Below are positions 1 through 9,359 of a stretch of DNA of 64,000 nucleotides, in pieces. The DNA comes from Methylococcales bacterium. GTDB lineage: Bacteria > Pseudomonadota > Gammaproteobacteria > Methylococcales > Methylomonadaceae. Where the stretch lies: positions 1 to 64,000 of the forward strand of contig JAPLRS010000033.1 in NCBI GenBank assembly GCA_026399015.1, read 5' to 3'. The position numbers and the translations under genes are program-made. The notes below the pieces were generated by a model that was not told the DNA's origin, searched no databases, and was given only the letters and a program-made list of their open reading frames with translations. Numbering within the stretch: the stretch's first letter is position 1; the number at the start of each line of letters is the position of its first letter.

Positions 1-33
1 AAACTCTCATTGATTGTTGCGGGAAAGCCGACC

Positions 34-61
34 ATTATAACCAACTTTCATCCTTTGTCAA
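34..61 (-). promoter_or_regulatory. Strong sigma-70 promoter facing out of the left edge
   Basis: On the minus strand there is a perfect -35 box TTGACA (positions 61-56) and a perfect -10 box TATAAT (39-34) separated by 16 bp, followed by a GC-rich stretch GGTCGGC. Perfect boxes with a GC-rich discriminator are typical of rRNA and tRNA promoters. The last bases before the window edge read AGAGTTT on the minus strand, which equals the first seven bases of the conserved 16S rRNA 5' region, and tyrS lies beside an rRNA operon in Pseudomonas. If this were the mature 16S start, the leader would be only about 20 nt, which is abnormally short, so the downstream gene is not settled. Confidence 0.7.
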
Positions 62-130
62 CTCCCTGTTGACATTATTTCTTACCTCATCCGACCAAAA
101 CACTTACCGCTTGCTTCAGACCAGCCCGCT

Positions 131-158
131 ATTATAGCTATCTTTTGCAACTTTTCAA
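131..158 (-). promoter_or_regulatory. Second, upstream sigma-70 promoter in tandem
   Basis: On the minus strand TTGAAA (158-153), a 16-bp spacer and TATAAT (136-131) are followed by a GC-rich discriminator AGCGGGC. It lies about 100 bp upstream of the promoter at 34-61 and points the same way. Tandem strong promoters are the usual arrangement before rRNA operons. The rest of positions 1-351 holds no open reading frame; 160-350 is AT-rich and lies just downstream of tyrS, with no clear hairpin terminator seen. Confidence 0.6.
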
Positions 159-351
159 CCCCCTTTGTCATTCATTCCTGCGAATAATTAACAACGGGAT
201 TGAAAATCATATACTTAGTCAATAATAAAAATTAGTCTCTATCAGATAAAGACCTGAACATGAGCCATGGCATCACTTTAATACAAATCATCACACACGA
301 AACACTAGCTCCAACACGTTTTGCTTCAAACTAGTTCTAAAACATATCGCT

Positions 352-1554
352 TTATAATCCAGCCTTCACCACCACTCTAGCAAACTTACGCTTCCCTACT
401 TGATACACTTTTTGCTCATCAAAAGGCACTACCCATTTAGGATCTGTTAACTTTTCACCATCAATTTTAACGGCACCTTGATTTATCTGTCTGATAGCTT
501 CTGATGTACTCGCAGTTAAGCCTGCTTCTTTCAATAAATTTGCAATTGAATAAGCCTCACCGTTAGTTATAAACTCAAACTCATCGATTTCATCTGGGAT
601 TGCACCTCTTTGAAATCTTGCCTCAAAGTTTTCTAATGCTTTAATTGCTGCATCCGCATCATGAAATCTTTCAATAATTTCTTGAGCTAACTTCACTTTA
701 TAGTTGCGTGGATTAGCCCCCTGCACACACTCTTCTTTCCATAATTTAATTTCAGACATGGGTCTGAAGCTTAGTAATTCAAAATATCTCCACATCAAAT
801 CATCAGAAATCGACATCACCTTGCCAAACATATCGTCAGCAGGATCTGCTATACCAATATAGTTGTTTAAAGATTTTGACATTTTCTGCACCCCATCTAA
901 TCCTTCAAGGATTGGCATGGTTATTACCACTTGCGGTTTTTGACCGTAGACTTCTTGTAGTTGTCTTCCTACTAATAAGTTAAACTTTTGATCTGTGCCA
1001 CCCAACTCCACATCAGCTTTCATTGCTACAGAATCGTAACCCTGTATTAAAGGATATAGGAACTCATGTATTGCAATTGGCTGACCACCTTTAAAGCGCT
1101 TACTAAAATCATCTCGCTCCAACATTCTTGCAACAGTATGTTTTGCAGCTAATTGAATAAGATCAGCTGGTGACATCGCATTCATCCATTCAGAATTGAA
1201 TACCACTTTGGTTTTCTCAGGATCCAAAATCTTAAAAATTTGCTCTTGATAAGTTTTAGCATTTTCAAGTACTGCTTCACGTGTTAAAGGCTTACGAGTA
1301 ACATTTTTACCGGTTGGATCGCCTATCATCCCTGTAAAATCACCAATTAAAAATAACACTTCATGACCCGCATCCTGAAACTGTTTCAATTTATTGATTA
1401 GCACCGTGTGCCCTAAATGCAAATCTGGAGCTGTTGGATCAAAACCGGCTTTTATTCTTAAAGGTCTTCCTTCTTCAAGTTTTTTTACTAATTCTTGCTT
1501 GACCAATACTTCATCAACGCCTCTCAACAAACTTTCCAAAACATCCTCTTGCAA
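352..1554 (-). CDS. tyrS: Tyrosyl-tRNA synthetase
   Basis: A class I aminoacyl-tRNA synthetase that charges tRNA-Tyr. The HIGH-like motif HLGH is at residues 46-49 and the KMSKS loop is intact at 224-228, inside a catalytic core with the GGTDQKFN tyrosine-site segment near 185-192. The C-terminal 60-70 residues look like the S4 RNA-binding domain ([15 protein letters not shown]). At 400 residues it belongs to the KMSKS-type TyrRS found in Pseudomonas and relatives rather than the E. coli KFGKT type. The start codon is TTG: no in-frame ATG is nearby, and a GGGAG ribosome site sits 7 nt upstream of it. The gene is divergent from the M23 peptidase gene at 1704. Confidence 0.96.
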   Translation of the reverse strand: MQEDVLESLLRGVDEVLVKQELVKKLEEGRPLRIKAGFDPTAPDLHLGHTVLINKLKQFQDAGHEVLFLIGDFTGMIGDPTGKNVTRKPLTREAVLENAKTYQEQIFKILDPEKTKVVFNSEWMNAMSPADLIQLAAKHTVARMLERDDFSKRFKGGQPIAIHEFLYPLIQGYDSVAMKADVELGGTDQKFNLLVGRQLQEVYGQKPQVVITMPILEGLDGVQKMSKSLNNYIGIADPADDMFGKVMSISDDLMWRYFELLSFRPMSEIKLWKEECVQGANPRNYKVKLAQEIIERFHDADAAIKALENFEARFQRGAIPDEIDEFEFITNGEAYSIANLLKEAGLTASTSEAIRQINQGAVKIDGEKLTDPKWVVPFDEQKVYQVGKRKFARVVVKAGL

Positions 1555-1591
1555 CTTAATTCTCCCAAATTAATATTTTTTTAATATTTAT

Positions 1592-1621
1592 ATTATAGAA
1601 TCATAGACTGATTGAGCTTAA
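1592..1621 (-). promoter_or_regulatory. Probable tyrS promoter
   Basis: On the minus strand a perfect TATAAT (1597-1592) lies 18 bp downstream of a weak -35 TTAAGC (1621-1616), about 40 nt upstream of the TTG start of tyrS. Only the -10 box is convincing. Confidence 0.4.
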
Positions 1622-1645
1622 TAATTTTTTAAGCAAACGAAAAAT

Positions 1646-1673
1646 TTGCAAATCCAATAAAAACACTTAGAAT
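1646..1673 (+). promoter_or_regulatory. Probable promoter of the M23 peptidase gene
   Basis: TTGCAA (1646-1651), a 16-bp spacer and TAGAAT (1668-1673). Transcription would begin about 25 nt before the TTG start at 1704. The -10 box overlaps a 6-bp inverted repeat (ACTTAG...CTAAGT) that could be an operator, which is inference only. Confidence 0.4.
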
Positions 1674-1703
1674 GAATCCTAAGTAAACTTTCGAGCTTTT
1701 ATT

Positions 1704-3023
1704 TTGACTAAATACCCCAATAAATTTCGCTTAAAGCACCAAAAGTCTTTTTCAGTCTATTTACTTTCTGTCGGCTTAGGACTTGCCTTAAGTGTTAGCG
1801 CACCCCATGTTTTCGCTAAAAGCAAAACGGCCAGTAAAGCGACAAATAACAGCGCGCACAAGACAGTTAAACTTGAACCTATCAAGGCCAGCAAAAAAAT
1901 TACTAAAACCCAAGCGGTTAATAATAAATCTTCAAAAGAAAAACCTGTCCTAAAAACAGCAACAAGTAAAATCAAACAAAAAATCTCACCTATTCAACTT
2001 GCCAAAGTCAAAACAGGACACGGTCATAAGAAGGCCCAGCATCACTCAGTACTTTTTGCAAAAGCTAAGCACAAAGAATCTCAACATGAATCAACTGAGA
2101 TAACACTAGCGCCTGAAGCCACTGAGATCAATGAGCGTATTCATTCATTAATTGCACCTCAAAATAATGAATTAATTCTGAGTCAAACGCCTATTAACAA
2201 TCAAATTAATGGCCCTATTACCAGCGTACATGGTGTAATTGACCAATCTCTCACTGAGTCAGCTACTAATGTTGGATTAAGCAACGAATTGATTGAACAA
2301 CTAACCAGTATTTTCGCGTGGGATATCGACTTTGCCAACAATCTAGATCAAGGCGATAAATTTACCTTAGTTTATGCGCAAGAACCTGAAAGCACAGAAG
2401 CTCAGATTGTGGCGGCAGAATTTACTAACAGAGGCAGAATTTTAACCGCTCTTCGCTACACAACCCCTGACGGCACTGTTAACTATTTCAGTCCAGAAGG
2501 CAAGCCAATGCGAAAATCATTTTTGAGCGCACCTTTAGATTACTTAAAAATCAGCTCTGGCTTTAGTAGTCATCGTAAACATCCCATACTTAATCGTATA
2601 AGAGCGCATAAAGGTGTTGATTATGCAGCTAGAACAGGGACTCCTGTTAAATCTGCAGGTGATGGCGAAGTTGTTTTTGCCGGTAATAAAGGTGGCTATG
2701 GTCAAATGTTAATTGTTAAACATGGTGATCATTATGAGACTGTCTATGCACACCTTTCTGATTTTAAAGATGGCCTAGAAACCGGCGATTCAGTTAAACA
2801 AGGGGAAGTTATTGGCTACGTAGGGCAGACTGGATTAGCGACCGGCCCGCATTTACATTATGAATTTAGAGTAGATGGAGAACATCGTAATCCAGAAGCA
2901 CTTAATACTGCGCAAGCCTCACCATTACACGATGAAATTTTAGCTGATTTTAAAGACCAAACTAAAACACACTTAAATCAACTTAATAAAACAAAAGCAC
3001 AATCTTTGTTAGCTAGAAACTAA
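1704..3023 (+). CDS. Secreted M23 metallopeptidase (murein endopeptidase, MepM-like)
   Basis: The last 130 residues form an M23 (LytM) peptidase domain with the zinc ligands His302 and Asp306 (HKGVD) and the PHLHYEF motif at 382-388, so an active peptidoglycan endopeptidase is expected in the periplasm. Residues 10-38 form a basic-hydrophobic signal segment ending VFAKS. Residues 40-130 are rich in Lys, Ala, Thr and Ser and probably disordered; 200-260 resembles the OapA/M23 N-terminal domain. The only start available is TTG at 1704, because an in-frame stop lies at 1680-1682 and there is no ATG before the peptidase domain; the ribosome site is weak. In Pseudomonas this gene also sits beside tyrS, followed by anmK and erpA; here anmK is missing. 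Confidence 0.9.
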   Translation: MTKYPNKFRLKHQKSFSVYLLSVGLGLALSVSAPHVFAKSKTASKATNNSAHKTVKLEPIKASKKITKTQAVNNKSSKEKPVLKTATSKIKQKISPIQLAKVKTGHGHKKAQHHSVLFAKAKHKESQHESTEITLAPEATEINERIHSLIAPQNNELILSQTPINNQINGPITSVHGVIDQSLTESATNVGLSNELIEQLTSIFAWDIDFANNLDQGDKFTLVYAQEPESTEAQIVAAEFTNRGRILTALRYTTPDGTVNYFSPEGKPMRKSFLSAPLDYLKISSGFSSHRKHPILNRIRAHKGVDYAARTGTPVKSAGDGEVVFAGNKGGYGQMLIVKHGDHYETVYAHLSDFKDGLETGDSVKQGEVIGYVGQTGLATGPHLHYEFRVDGEHRNPEALNTAQASPLHDEILADFKDQTKTHLNQLNKTKAQSLLARN

Positions 3024-3044
3024 CATCTATAAATTTAAGTATAT

Positions 3045-3070
3045 AAAAGGGAGGCATTGCCTCCCTTTTT
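3045..3070. terminator. Bidirectional terminator between the M23 gene and erpA
   Basis: The stem GGGAGGC / GCCTCCC (3049-3055 with 3059-3065) has a 3-nt loop. It is preceded by AAAA and followed by TTTTT, so it can end transcription on both strands, as expected between two convergent genes. Confidence 0.88.
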
Positions 3071-3075
3071 GTTTG

Positions 3076-3408
3076 TTAGGCTGAAAAAGATGAACCACAT
3101 CCACAAGTAGTTGTAGCATTCGGGTTACGAATGACAAACTGCGCCCCGTTAACATCTTCTTTATAATCCACTTCAGCACCAGTTAAATATTGAATGCTCA
3201 TTGAATCAATTAAGACAGTAACACCACCGTTTTCAACTTGAGTATCATCTTCATTGACTTCTTCGTCAAAGGTAAAACCATACTGAAATCCTGAACAACC
3301 ACCACCAGAAACGTAGACTCTTAATTTCAAGTTATCATTGCCTTCTTCAGCAATTAACTCGCCTACTTTTGCAGCAGCGTTATCTGTAAAAATTATTGCA
3401 TTTGCCAT
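3076..3408 (-). CDS. erpA: Iron-sulfur cluster insertion protein ErpA
   Basis: An A-type carrier (HesB/IscA family) that hands Fe-S clusters to apoproteins in the cytoplasm. The three conserved cysteines are present: Cys38 (GGGCSGF) and Cys102 and Cys104 in the C-terminal CGCGSSF motif. Its 110 residues match the family length. The position after tyrS and the M23 gene and before argC is the gammaproteobacterial erpA neighbourhood, which favours ErpA over IscA. It shares a terminator with the convergent M23 gene. Confidence 0.93.
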   Translation of the reverse strand: MANAIIFTDNAAAKVGELIAEEGNDNLKLRVYVSGGGCSGFQYGFTFDEEVNEDDTQVENGGVTVLIDSMSIQYLTGAEVDYKEDVNGAQFVIRNPNATTTCGCGSSFSA

Positions 3409-3477
3409 ATTGATTAATTACACCGTAATGATAAGAATTATTTTGATTATGACTATACCAACCCTTTTAGTCAAGAA

Positions 3478-4527
3478 TTATGGATAAAGGGCAATGACCC
3501 TTAATCCCATCTCTTCTTTAAAGCCAAATAGTAAATTCATATTCTGTACCGCCTGCCCTGCCGCACCTTTTACCAGATTATCAATCACCGATAAAATCAC
3601 CAAAGTCTGACTACCTTGAGGCTGAAAAATAGAAATCTGGCAATTATTACTGCCTCTTACATTACGCGTATCAGGGTGAGAGCCTTGCGGTAACACATCC
3701 ACAAAAGTTTCATGACTGTATCGTGCTTCATATATAGCTTGAATCTCTGCTAAGGTTTCAGAACTGGCTTTATACTCAAGTAATCGCGCATATAAAGTCG
3801 CATGAATACCTCTAATCATCGGCGTCAAATGTGGTACAAATGTTAAACCCACGGATTTACCTGCAATACTAGTCAAGCCTTGGGTTATTTCCGGTAAATG
3901 ACGATGACCTTTTACCGCATAGGCTTTAAAGCTTTCGCCAGTTTCACTCATTAAAGTTGCTAATTCGGCTTTACGCCCCGCACCACTAACCCCCGACTTT
4001 ACATCGGCGATTAATGAGCCTGTATCAATTAAACCCGCTTCTATCAAAGGTAAAAAACCTAACTGCACCGCAGTGGGATAACAACCAGGGCAGGCAATCA
4101 CTTGGGCCGATTTTATCGCTTCACGATTAATCTCCGGTAAGCCGTACACGGCCTCTGCAATTAAATCAGGGCAAGCATGCTCCATTCCGTACCACTCAGA
4201 CCACTCTTTAGCATCTTTTATTCTAAAATCTGCTGATAGATCAATGACCTTAACACCTCTAGCCACCAAACTCTCAGCCATTAACATGGCTGTTCCATTT
4301 GGCGTAGCAAAAAAGACGACATCACAATCAGCTAACGTTTCCAATTCTGGCAAACTAAATTCCACATGAATACTGCCACGCAAACTAGGATAGACCGCAT
4401 CAACTCTTGTACCGGCATCCGCTCTTGATGTCACTACCGCAACTTCAACTTCTGGATGTAGCGCTAATATTCTAAGCAACTCAACACCGGTATATCCCGT
4501 ACCCCCTACCACACCTGCACGAATCAT
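3478..4527 (-). CDS. argC: N-acetyl-gamma-glutamyl-phosphate reductase
   Basis: The third step of arginine synthesis: NADPH-dependent reduction of N-acetyl-glutamyl phosphate to the semialdehyde in the cytoplasm. The N-terminal nucleotide-binding motif [12 protein letters not shown] is at residues 8-19 and the catalytic cysteine at Cys149 in ACPGCYPTA. At 349 residues it has full family length. It lies 69 bp upstream of erpA on the same strand. The start ATG at 4527 is divergent from the quinone oxidoreductase gene. Confidence 0.96.
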   Translation of the reverse strand: MIRAGVVGGTGYTGVELLRILALHPEVEVAVVTSRADAGTRVDAVYPSLRGSIHVEFSLPELETLADCDVVFFATPNGTAMLMAESLVARGVKVIDLSADFRIKDAKEWSEWYGMEHACPDLIAEAVYGLPEINREAIKSAQVIACPGCYPTAVQLGFLPLIEAGLIDTGSLIADVKSGVSGAGRKAELATLMSETGESFKAYAVKGHRHLPEITQGLTSIAGKSVGLTFVPHLTPMIRGIHATLYARLLEYKASSETLAEIQAIYEARYSHETFVDVLPQGSHPDTRNVRGSNNCQISIFQPQGSQTLVILSVIDNLVKGAAGQAVQNMNLLFGFKEEMGLRVIALYP

Positions 4528-4546
4528 TTTTTATCCTACTGACATA

Positions 4547-4576
4547 TTGTTTATAAAAATATCTGCGACATATAAT
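4547..4576 (+). promoter_or_regulatory. Promoter of the quinone oxidoreductase gene
   Basis: TTGTTT (4547-4552), an 18-bp spacer and a perfect TATAAT (4571-4576). Transcription would begin near 4583, which excludes an upstream in-frame ATG at 4547 as the start of the following gene and supports the ATG at 4610. Confidence 0.55.
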
Positions 4577-4609
4577 AACCGGATACGACTATTTTTTTAT
4601 ACTCTCGTT

Positions 4610-5593
4610 ATGTCAGAAACACCAAGTATGAATTGCATTGAAATAATTGAGGGAGAATTAATACTCACTCAACGCGTTATTCCTAGCCCCCTAGCCCATC
4701 AAGTGCTTATAAAAGTACAGGCAGCCGGCATCAACAGACCTGATATTATGCAACGCAGAGGCCTGTATCCTGCACCTAAAGGAGCTTCTGATATACCTGG
4801 ATTAGAAATAGCTGGAATTATTGTCGCAATCGGATCAGCAATAACGCATTTAAGCATAGGCGACAAGGTGTGTGCGCTTGTTACCGGCGGGGGCTATGCC
4901 GAATATTGTTTAGCTACAGCTTCACTCTGCTTACCTGTACCGCATGGTTTATCTTTTATAGAAGCAGCCGCATTACCGGAAACCTTTTTTACGGTTTGGA
5001 GCAATGTTTTCGATCGAGGACAATTACGTCCCCATGAAACCTTATTAGTGCATGGAGGCACTAGCGGAATTGGCACGACAGCAATTCAATTAGCAAAAGC
5101 TTTTGGCGCTAATGTAATTATTACGGCTGGTTCCGACACTAAATGCCAGTTTTGTATAGACCTAGGTGCGCAAGCCGCTATTAATTACAAAAACCTTGAT
5201 TTTGTTTCAGAGATTAAACGATTAACCAATGAAAATGGTGTAAATGTGATTCTTGATATGATAGGTGGCGACTATTTACCACGTAATCTACAATGCTTAG
5301 CCTTTGATGGTCGCTTAGTACAAATTGCCATCCAAAATGGTCATAAAGCAGAACTTAATCTGCTCCCCATTATGCTAAAAAGACTCACGATAACCGGTTC
5401 CACATTAAGAGCCAGAGATGACTCTTTTAAGAATAAAATTGCCCAAAACCTACTTGAACAAGTCTGGCCATTATTTAATACCGCACAATTAAAACCCATA
5501 ATTGACAGTACATTTAAACTAAAAGAAGCAAACCTAGCCCATCAAAGAATGGAAAGTAGCCAACACATAGGCAAAATAATATTAGAGGTATAA
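4610..5593 (+). CDS. NAD(P)H-quinone oxidoreductase, zinc-free MDR family (PIG3-like)
   Basis: A medium-chain dehydrogenase/reductase of the quinone oxidoreductase branch, probably a cytoplasmic NADPH-dependent reductase of quinones or enals. The N-terminal GroES-like half contains GINRPDIMQRRGLYP, the mark of the PIG3/QorA branch that lacks the catalytic zinc ligands. The Rossmann half contains HGGTSGIGTTAIQLAKAFGA. An in-frame ATG also exists at 4547 but lies inside the promoter, so 4610 is preferred; an ATG at 4628 is a further option. The sulfurtransferase gene follows after 2 nt, so the two are co-transcribed. The physiological substrate cannot be told from sequence. Confidence 0.85.
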   Translation: MSETPSMNCIEIIEGELILTQRVIPSPLAHQVLIKVQAAGINRPDIMQRRGLYPAPKGASDIPGLEIAGIIVAIGSAITHLSIGDKVCALVTGGGYAEYCLATASLCLPVPHGLSFIEAAALPETFFTVWSNVFDRGQLRPHETLLVHGGTSGIGTTAIQLAKAFGANVIITAGSDTKCQFCIDLGAQAAINYKNLDFVSEIKRLTNENGVNVILDMIGGDYLPRNLQCLAFDGRLVQIAIQNGHKAELNLLPIMLKRLTITGSTLRARDDSFKNKIAQNLLEQVWPLFNTAQLKPIIDSTFKLKEANLAHQRMESSQHIGKIILEV

Positions 5594-5595
5594 CC

Positions 5596-6450
5596 ATGTC
5601 TTACAACACACTCATTTCTGCACAATCTCTAAACCAACATATTAATAATCCTAAATGGATAATCATCGATTGCCGGTTCTCATTAGCCGATAGTACAGCA
5701 GGAAGTTATGCCTACAGACATGGACATATTCCTAATGCCCGCTATGCTGACCTTAATAAAGATCTTTCAGCCGAAATAAAATCCTATACAGGTCGTCACC
5801 CTTTACCCAACTTTACCGCTTTATCAAAAAAATTAGGTGCTTGGGGTATCAGTAACGATACTCAAGTCGTGGTTTATGACGACGCCAGTGGCGCCTTTGC
5901 GGGGCGTCTGTGGTGGTTATTGCGCAGTTTAGGACACGATAAAGTTGCAGTACTAGACGGTGGCATAAAACATTGGCAAAAACAAAACTTACCACTCACC
6001 ACAAAACTACCCATCGTTAAACCCAGCACATTTAGAGCTTATATAAACCCCAGTTTATGGCTTAGCGCTGAAGAATTACAAAACCAAATAGCCAGTAAAA
6101 AAATACGCCTGATTGATGCCAGAACACCTGAGCGTTATAGAGGCGAACAAGAACCCATAGACCCTGTTGCAGGCCATATTCCCAGCGCATTAAATAGACC
6201 CTTTCAATTGAATATTGACCAGAATGGTTGTTTTTTACCGCCAGATGAACTCAAACGACAATTTAAACCTCTACTCGGTGCAATATCACCAGAACAAACA
6301 ATACATTACTGCGGCTCTGGCGTCACAGCTTGCCATAATTTACTCGCAATGGAATACGCGGGCTTAACAGGATCTAAACTCTATGCAGGTTCTTGGAGCG
6401 AATGGATCACTAATCAAAATCACTCTATCGGCACAACTGAGGGGGCATAA
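5596..6450 (+). CDS. sseA: 3-mercaptopyruvate sulfurtransferase (tandem rhodanese)
   Basis: Two rhodanese domains, roughly residues 5-130 and 155-280. The active-site loop is CGSGVTA with Cys239, the form typical of mercaptopyruvate sulfurtransferases (thiosulfate sulfurtransferases have CRKGV). It transfers sulfane sulfur to thiols or cyanide in the cytoplasm. The CRUG-type linker RYRGEQEPIDPVAGHIP precedes the catalytic domain, as in the family. It follows the quinone oxidoreductase gene within 2 nt. Substrate preference rests on the loop motif only. Confidence 0.88.
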   Translation: MSYNTLISAQSLNQHINNPKWIIIDCRFSLADSTAGSYAYRHGHIPNARYADLNKDLSAEIKSYTGRHPLPNFTALSKKLGAWGISNDTQVVVYDDASGAFAGRLWWLLRSLGHDKVAVLDGGIKHWQKQNLPLTTKLPIVKPSTFRAYINPSLWLSAEELQNQIASKKIRLIDARTPERYRGEQEPIDPVAGHIPSALNRPFQLNIDQNGCFLPPDELKRQFKPLLGAISPEQTIHYCGSGVTACHNLLAMEYAGLTGSKLYAGSWSEWITNQNHSIGTTEGA

Positions 6451-6517
6451 ATCCCGCAAACAATCTCCTTAACCGCTTATAATGAGCACTTTTTTAGACG
6501 TAATGGCAGCGCAATAA

Positions 6518-9352
6518 ATGACAGATTTTATCCCCGGTCAACGATGGATTAGTAACACCGAGTCGGAACTTGGTTTAGGACTTATAATCGACGTAAGTTT
6601 TAAACGCGTCACCGTCCGTTTCTTAGCCAGTGATGAACAGCGAATCTACGCTATTGATAATGCTCCATTAACCCGCGTGAGTTTTGCCATCGGCGATAGT
6701 ATTCAATCGATTGATGAAGAAGAGCTCATTATTACCGGCATCTTAAAAAAAGATGGCCTTATTACCTATATTTGCATGGATGAATTTGGGGAAGAAGTTC
6801 AACTTGAAGAAATTGAACTTAATCATCACATTCAATTTAACAAACCCCAAGACCGTTTATTTACGGGTCAAATTGATCCCAACAGTTGGTTTCAATTACG
6901 CTATGACACTTGGTTAAGATTACAACAACACCAACAATCTCCCGTTAAAGGCTTAATGGGTGGACGCACCTCATTAATTCCACACCAACTTTACATTGCG
7001 CATGAAGCCGCGAATCGCTCAGCACCCAGAATCATGCTGGCAGATGAGGTGGGGTTAGGTAAAACCATTGAAGCGGGTTTAATCCTGCATCACCGTCTGA
7101 TTAATGGCCTAAGCAAACGCGTCTTAATTATTGTTCCAGAAAGCCTATTACACCAATGGCTCGTTGAAATGCTAAGACGCTTCAACCTACGCTTTAGTGT
7201 GTTTGATGAAGCGCGTTGTGTTGACGAGCCCGATTTAGACGGCTTAGATGATCCAGAATATACAGAAGATAAAGACCACAACCCGTTCACCACCGAACAA
7301 CTCATTTTATGTAGTCAAGGCTTCTTTTCCAGCTATCCAATGCGCCAACAACAAGCACTGGATGCAGGTTGGGATATGGTCGTGGTTGATGAAGCTCACC
7401 ATTTAGAATGGAGTGAAGAATCAGCGAGCCCAGAATATCAATTTGTTGAACACCTAAGCTTACAAACTCCAGGCCTTATATTATTAACAGCCACCCCTGA
7501 ACAACTTGGCAAAGAGAGTCACTTTGCGCGTTTAAGATTATTAGACCCAGATCGCTTTTATAACTTTGCCGCCTTTGTTGAAGAAGAACGCTTATTTGAA
7601 CCTGTTGCACACGCGGCTAAATTATTATTAGCAGAACAAACGCTGAGTCCTGAAGATCAAGCCATTCTAACCAACTTATTAAAAGATGATAATGTCAGTG
7701 GATTGTTAAATAATCTAAATGACCCTGCAAAATCTGGCGCTGCGCGAAGTTCTTTAATAAATATCTTGCTAGATCATCATGGTACTGGTCGTATTCTATT
7801 TAGAAACTCGCGCCAAACTGTACAAGGTTTTCCTGAGCGTGAACGCTTTGGATATGCTCTGACTGGTACGCCAAACCTTGAAGATTTACAACAAGACCCG
7901 CGCTACACTTGGCTAGTAGAAAAACTAACAACAGCTAGCAAAACTAGCCTAGGACCTACACTTAAAGGTCAAAAAGCCCTATTAATTTGTAAACACGCTC
8001 AAACCGCAATTGATTTAGAACAAACCCTAAAAAATCGAGCGGGTATTGCCTCTGCAGTATTCCATGAAGGCATGTCGATTATTGAACGCGATCGTGCAGC
8101 TGCATTCTTTGCAGATGAAGAAAGCTCAGCGCGCTTATTAATCTGCTCTGAAATAGGTAGTGAAGGTAGAAACTTTCAGTTTGTACACCACTTAATACTA
8201 TGGGATTTACCCACTAATCCAGATTTACTCCAACAACGCATAGGCCGTTTAGATCGTATTGGCCAAAAACATGTGATACAAATTCATGTGCCTTATATTG
8301 AAAATAGCGTGCAACAACGCTTGTATGAATGGTATGACAATGGTCTTAATGCTTTTAGAAGCAACAATTCCGCAGCACAAGCCGTCGCTGATAAACTTCA
8401 TGCTGAATTAGAAAACGCGTTAAACAATGCCGACAACTTTGCTGATTTAATAAATAAGACCCAAACACTTAGCAAAGAAATTGAAGCGCAATTGCATAAT
8501 GGTAGAGATCAACTTTTAGAATTAAACTCTTGCCGCAAGGAATCTTCAGATGAACTTATCTCACAAATTAACTCCTATGAACATGAAGGCGCACTTTGGC
8601 CTTACATGGAAAACTTATTTGAGAGCTATGGCGTAGATACTGAATTTCATTCACCCGAATGTTTCATTATTCGCCCCAGTGATCATTTAAGAGTCTCACA
8701 CTTTCCTAATTTGTCAGAAGATGGCATGACCATCACCATTAATCGTCACACTGCCTTAGCGCGTGAAGAATTGCAGTTTTTAACCTGGGAGCACCCCTTA
8801 GTAACCTCTGCCATGGATTTAGTGTTGTCTAGTGAAACCGGCAATGCGGCAATTAGTGTCGTAAAACATGACAACTTAAAAGCCGGTCAATTCTTAATAG
8901 AATGCTTATTCATCGTAGAATGTAGTGCTCCCGCAGAATTACAAATTGGCCGCTTTTTACCGCACACGCCAGTGCGAGTTTTAATCAATCAAACTCAAAA
9001 AGATTTAACTGATGAGTTTGAGCATGAAGATTTATTGGATATCGGTAAAAACTTTGATAAACAACAAATTATTGGCTTTTTAAATAATCAACGCCTACCC
9101 ATTAGTAAACTCATCGAGGTGGCTGAAGTGAGAGCTAAAACCGATATGCAGGCTTTAATTGATTCAGCGACCAACGAAATGTTAACAGCTTTATCAGCAG
9201 AAATTAAACGCTTAGCCCGCTTGCAAAAAGTAAATCCAACCATTAAAACCGAAGAAATAGAACACCTAAAAGATATGACGATGCTCGCGCATGAGAACAT
9301 ACAAGCCGCACAACTTCGCTTAGATGCAGTGCGTTTCCTTATCACTAGTTGA
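6518..9352 (+). CDS. rapA: RNA polymerase-associated ATPase RapA
   Basis: A Swi2/Snf2-family helicase-like ATPase that binds RNA polymerase and helps recycle it. Two Tudor-like domains fill residues 1-110 (GQRWISNTESELGLG...). The Walker A motif ADEVGLGKT is near residues 174-182, the DEAH box (VVDEAHH) near 290, and the second RecA lobe has SEIGSEGRNFQF and QQRIGRLDRIGQ. The C-terminal third matches the RapA-specific region. At 944 residues it is close to the E. coli length (968). A TATAAT at 6478-6483 may be its -10 box. The cvfB gene starts 7 nt downstream. Confidence 0.95.
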   Translation: MTDFIPGQRWISNTESELGLGLIIDVSFKRVTVRFLASDEQRIYAIDNAPLTRVSFAIGDSIQSIDEEELIITGILKKDGLITYICMDEFGEEVQLEEIELNHHIQFNKPQDRLFTGQIDPNSWFQLRYDTWLRLQQHQQSPVKGLMGGRTSLIPHQLYIAHEAANRSAPRIMLADEVGLGKTIEAGLILHHRLINGLSKRVLIIVPESLLHQWLVEMLRRFNLRFSVFDEARCVDEPDLDGLDDPEYTEDKDHNPFTTEQLILCSQGFFSSYPMRQQQALDAGWDMVVVDEAHHLEWSEESASPEYQFVEHLSLQTPGLILLTATPEQLGKESHFARLRLLDPDRFYNFAAFVEEERLFEPVAHAAKLLLAEQTLSPEDQAILTNLLKDDNVSGLLNNLNDPAKSGAARSSLINILLDHHGTGRILFRNSRQTVQGFPERERFGYALTGTPNLEDLQQDPRYTWLVEKLTTASKTSLGPTLKGQKALLICKHAQTAIDLEQTLKNRAGIASAVFHEGMSIIERDRAAAFFADEESSARLLICSEIGSEGRNFQFVHHLILWDLPTNPDLLQQRIGRLDRIGQKHVIQIHVPYIENSVQQRLYEWYDNGLNAFRSNNSAAQAVADKLHAELENALNNADNFADLINKTQTLSKEIEAQLHNGRDQLLELNSCRKESSDELISQINSYEHEGALWPYMENLFESYGVDTEFHSPECFIIRPSDHLRVSHFPNLSEDGMTITINRHTALAREELQFLTWEHPLVTSAMDLVLSSETGNAAISVVKHDNLKAGQFLIECLFIVECSAPAELQIGRFLPHTPVRVLINQTQKDLTDEFEHEDLLDIGKNFDKQQIIGFLNNQRLPISKLIEVAEVRAKTDMQALIDSATNEMLTALSAEIKRLARLQKVNPTIKTEEIEHLKDMTMLAHENIQAAQLRLDAVRFLITS

Positions 9353-9359
9353 GTACATC

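Noticed and set aside
9324-9359. Upstream extension of cvfB overlapping rapA
   Set aside because: The ATG at 9360 matches the family N-terminus; the extra twelve residues are unlike the family.
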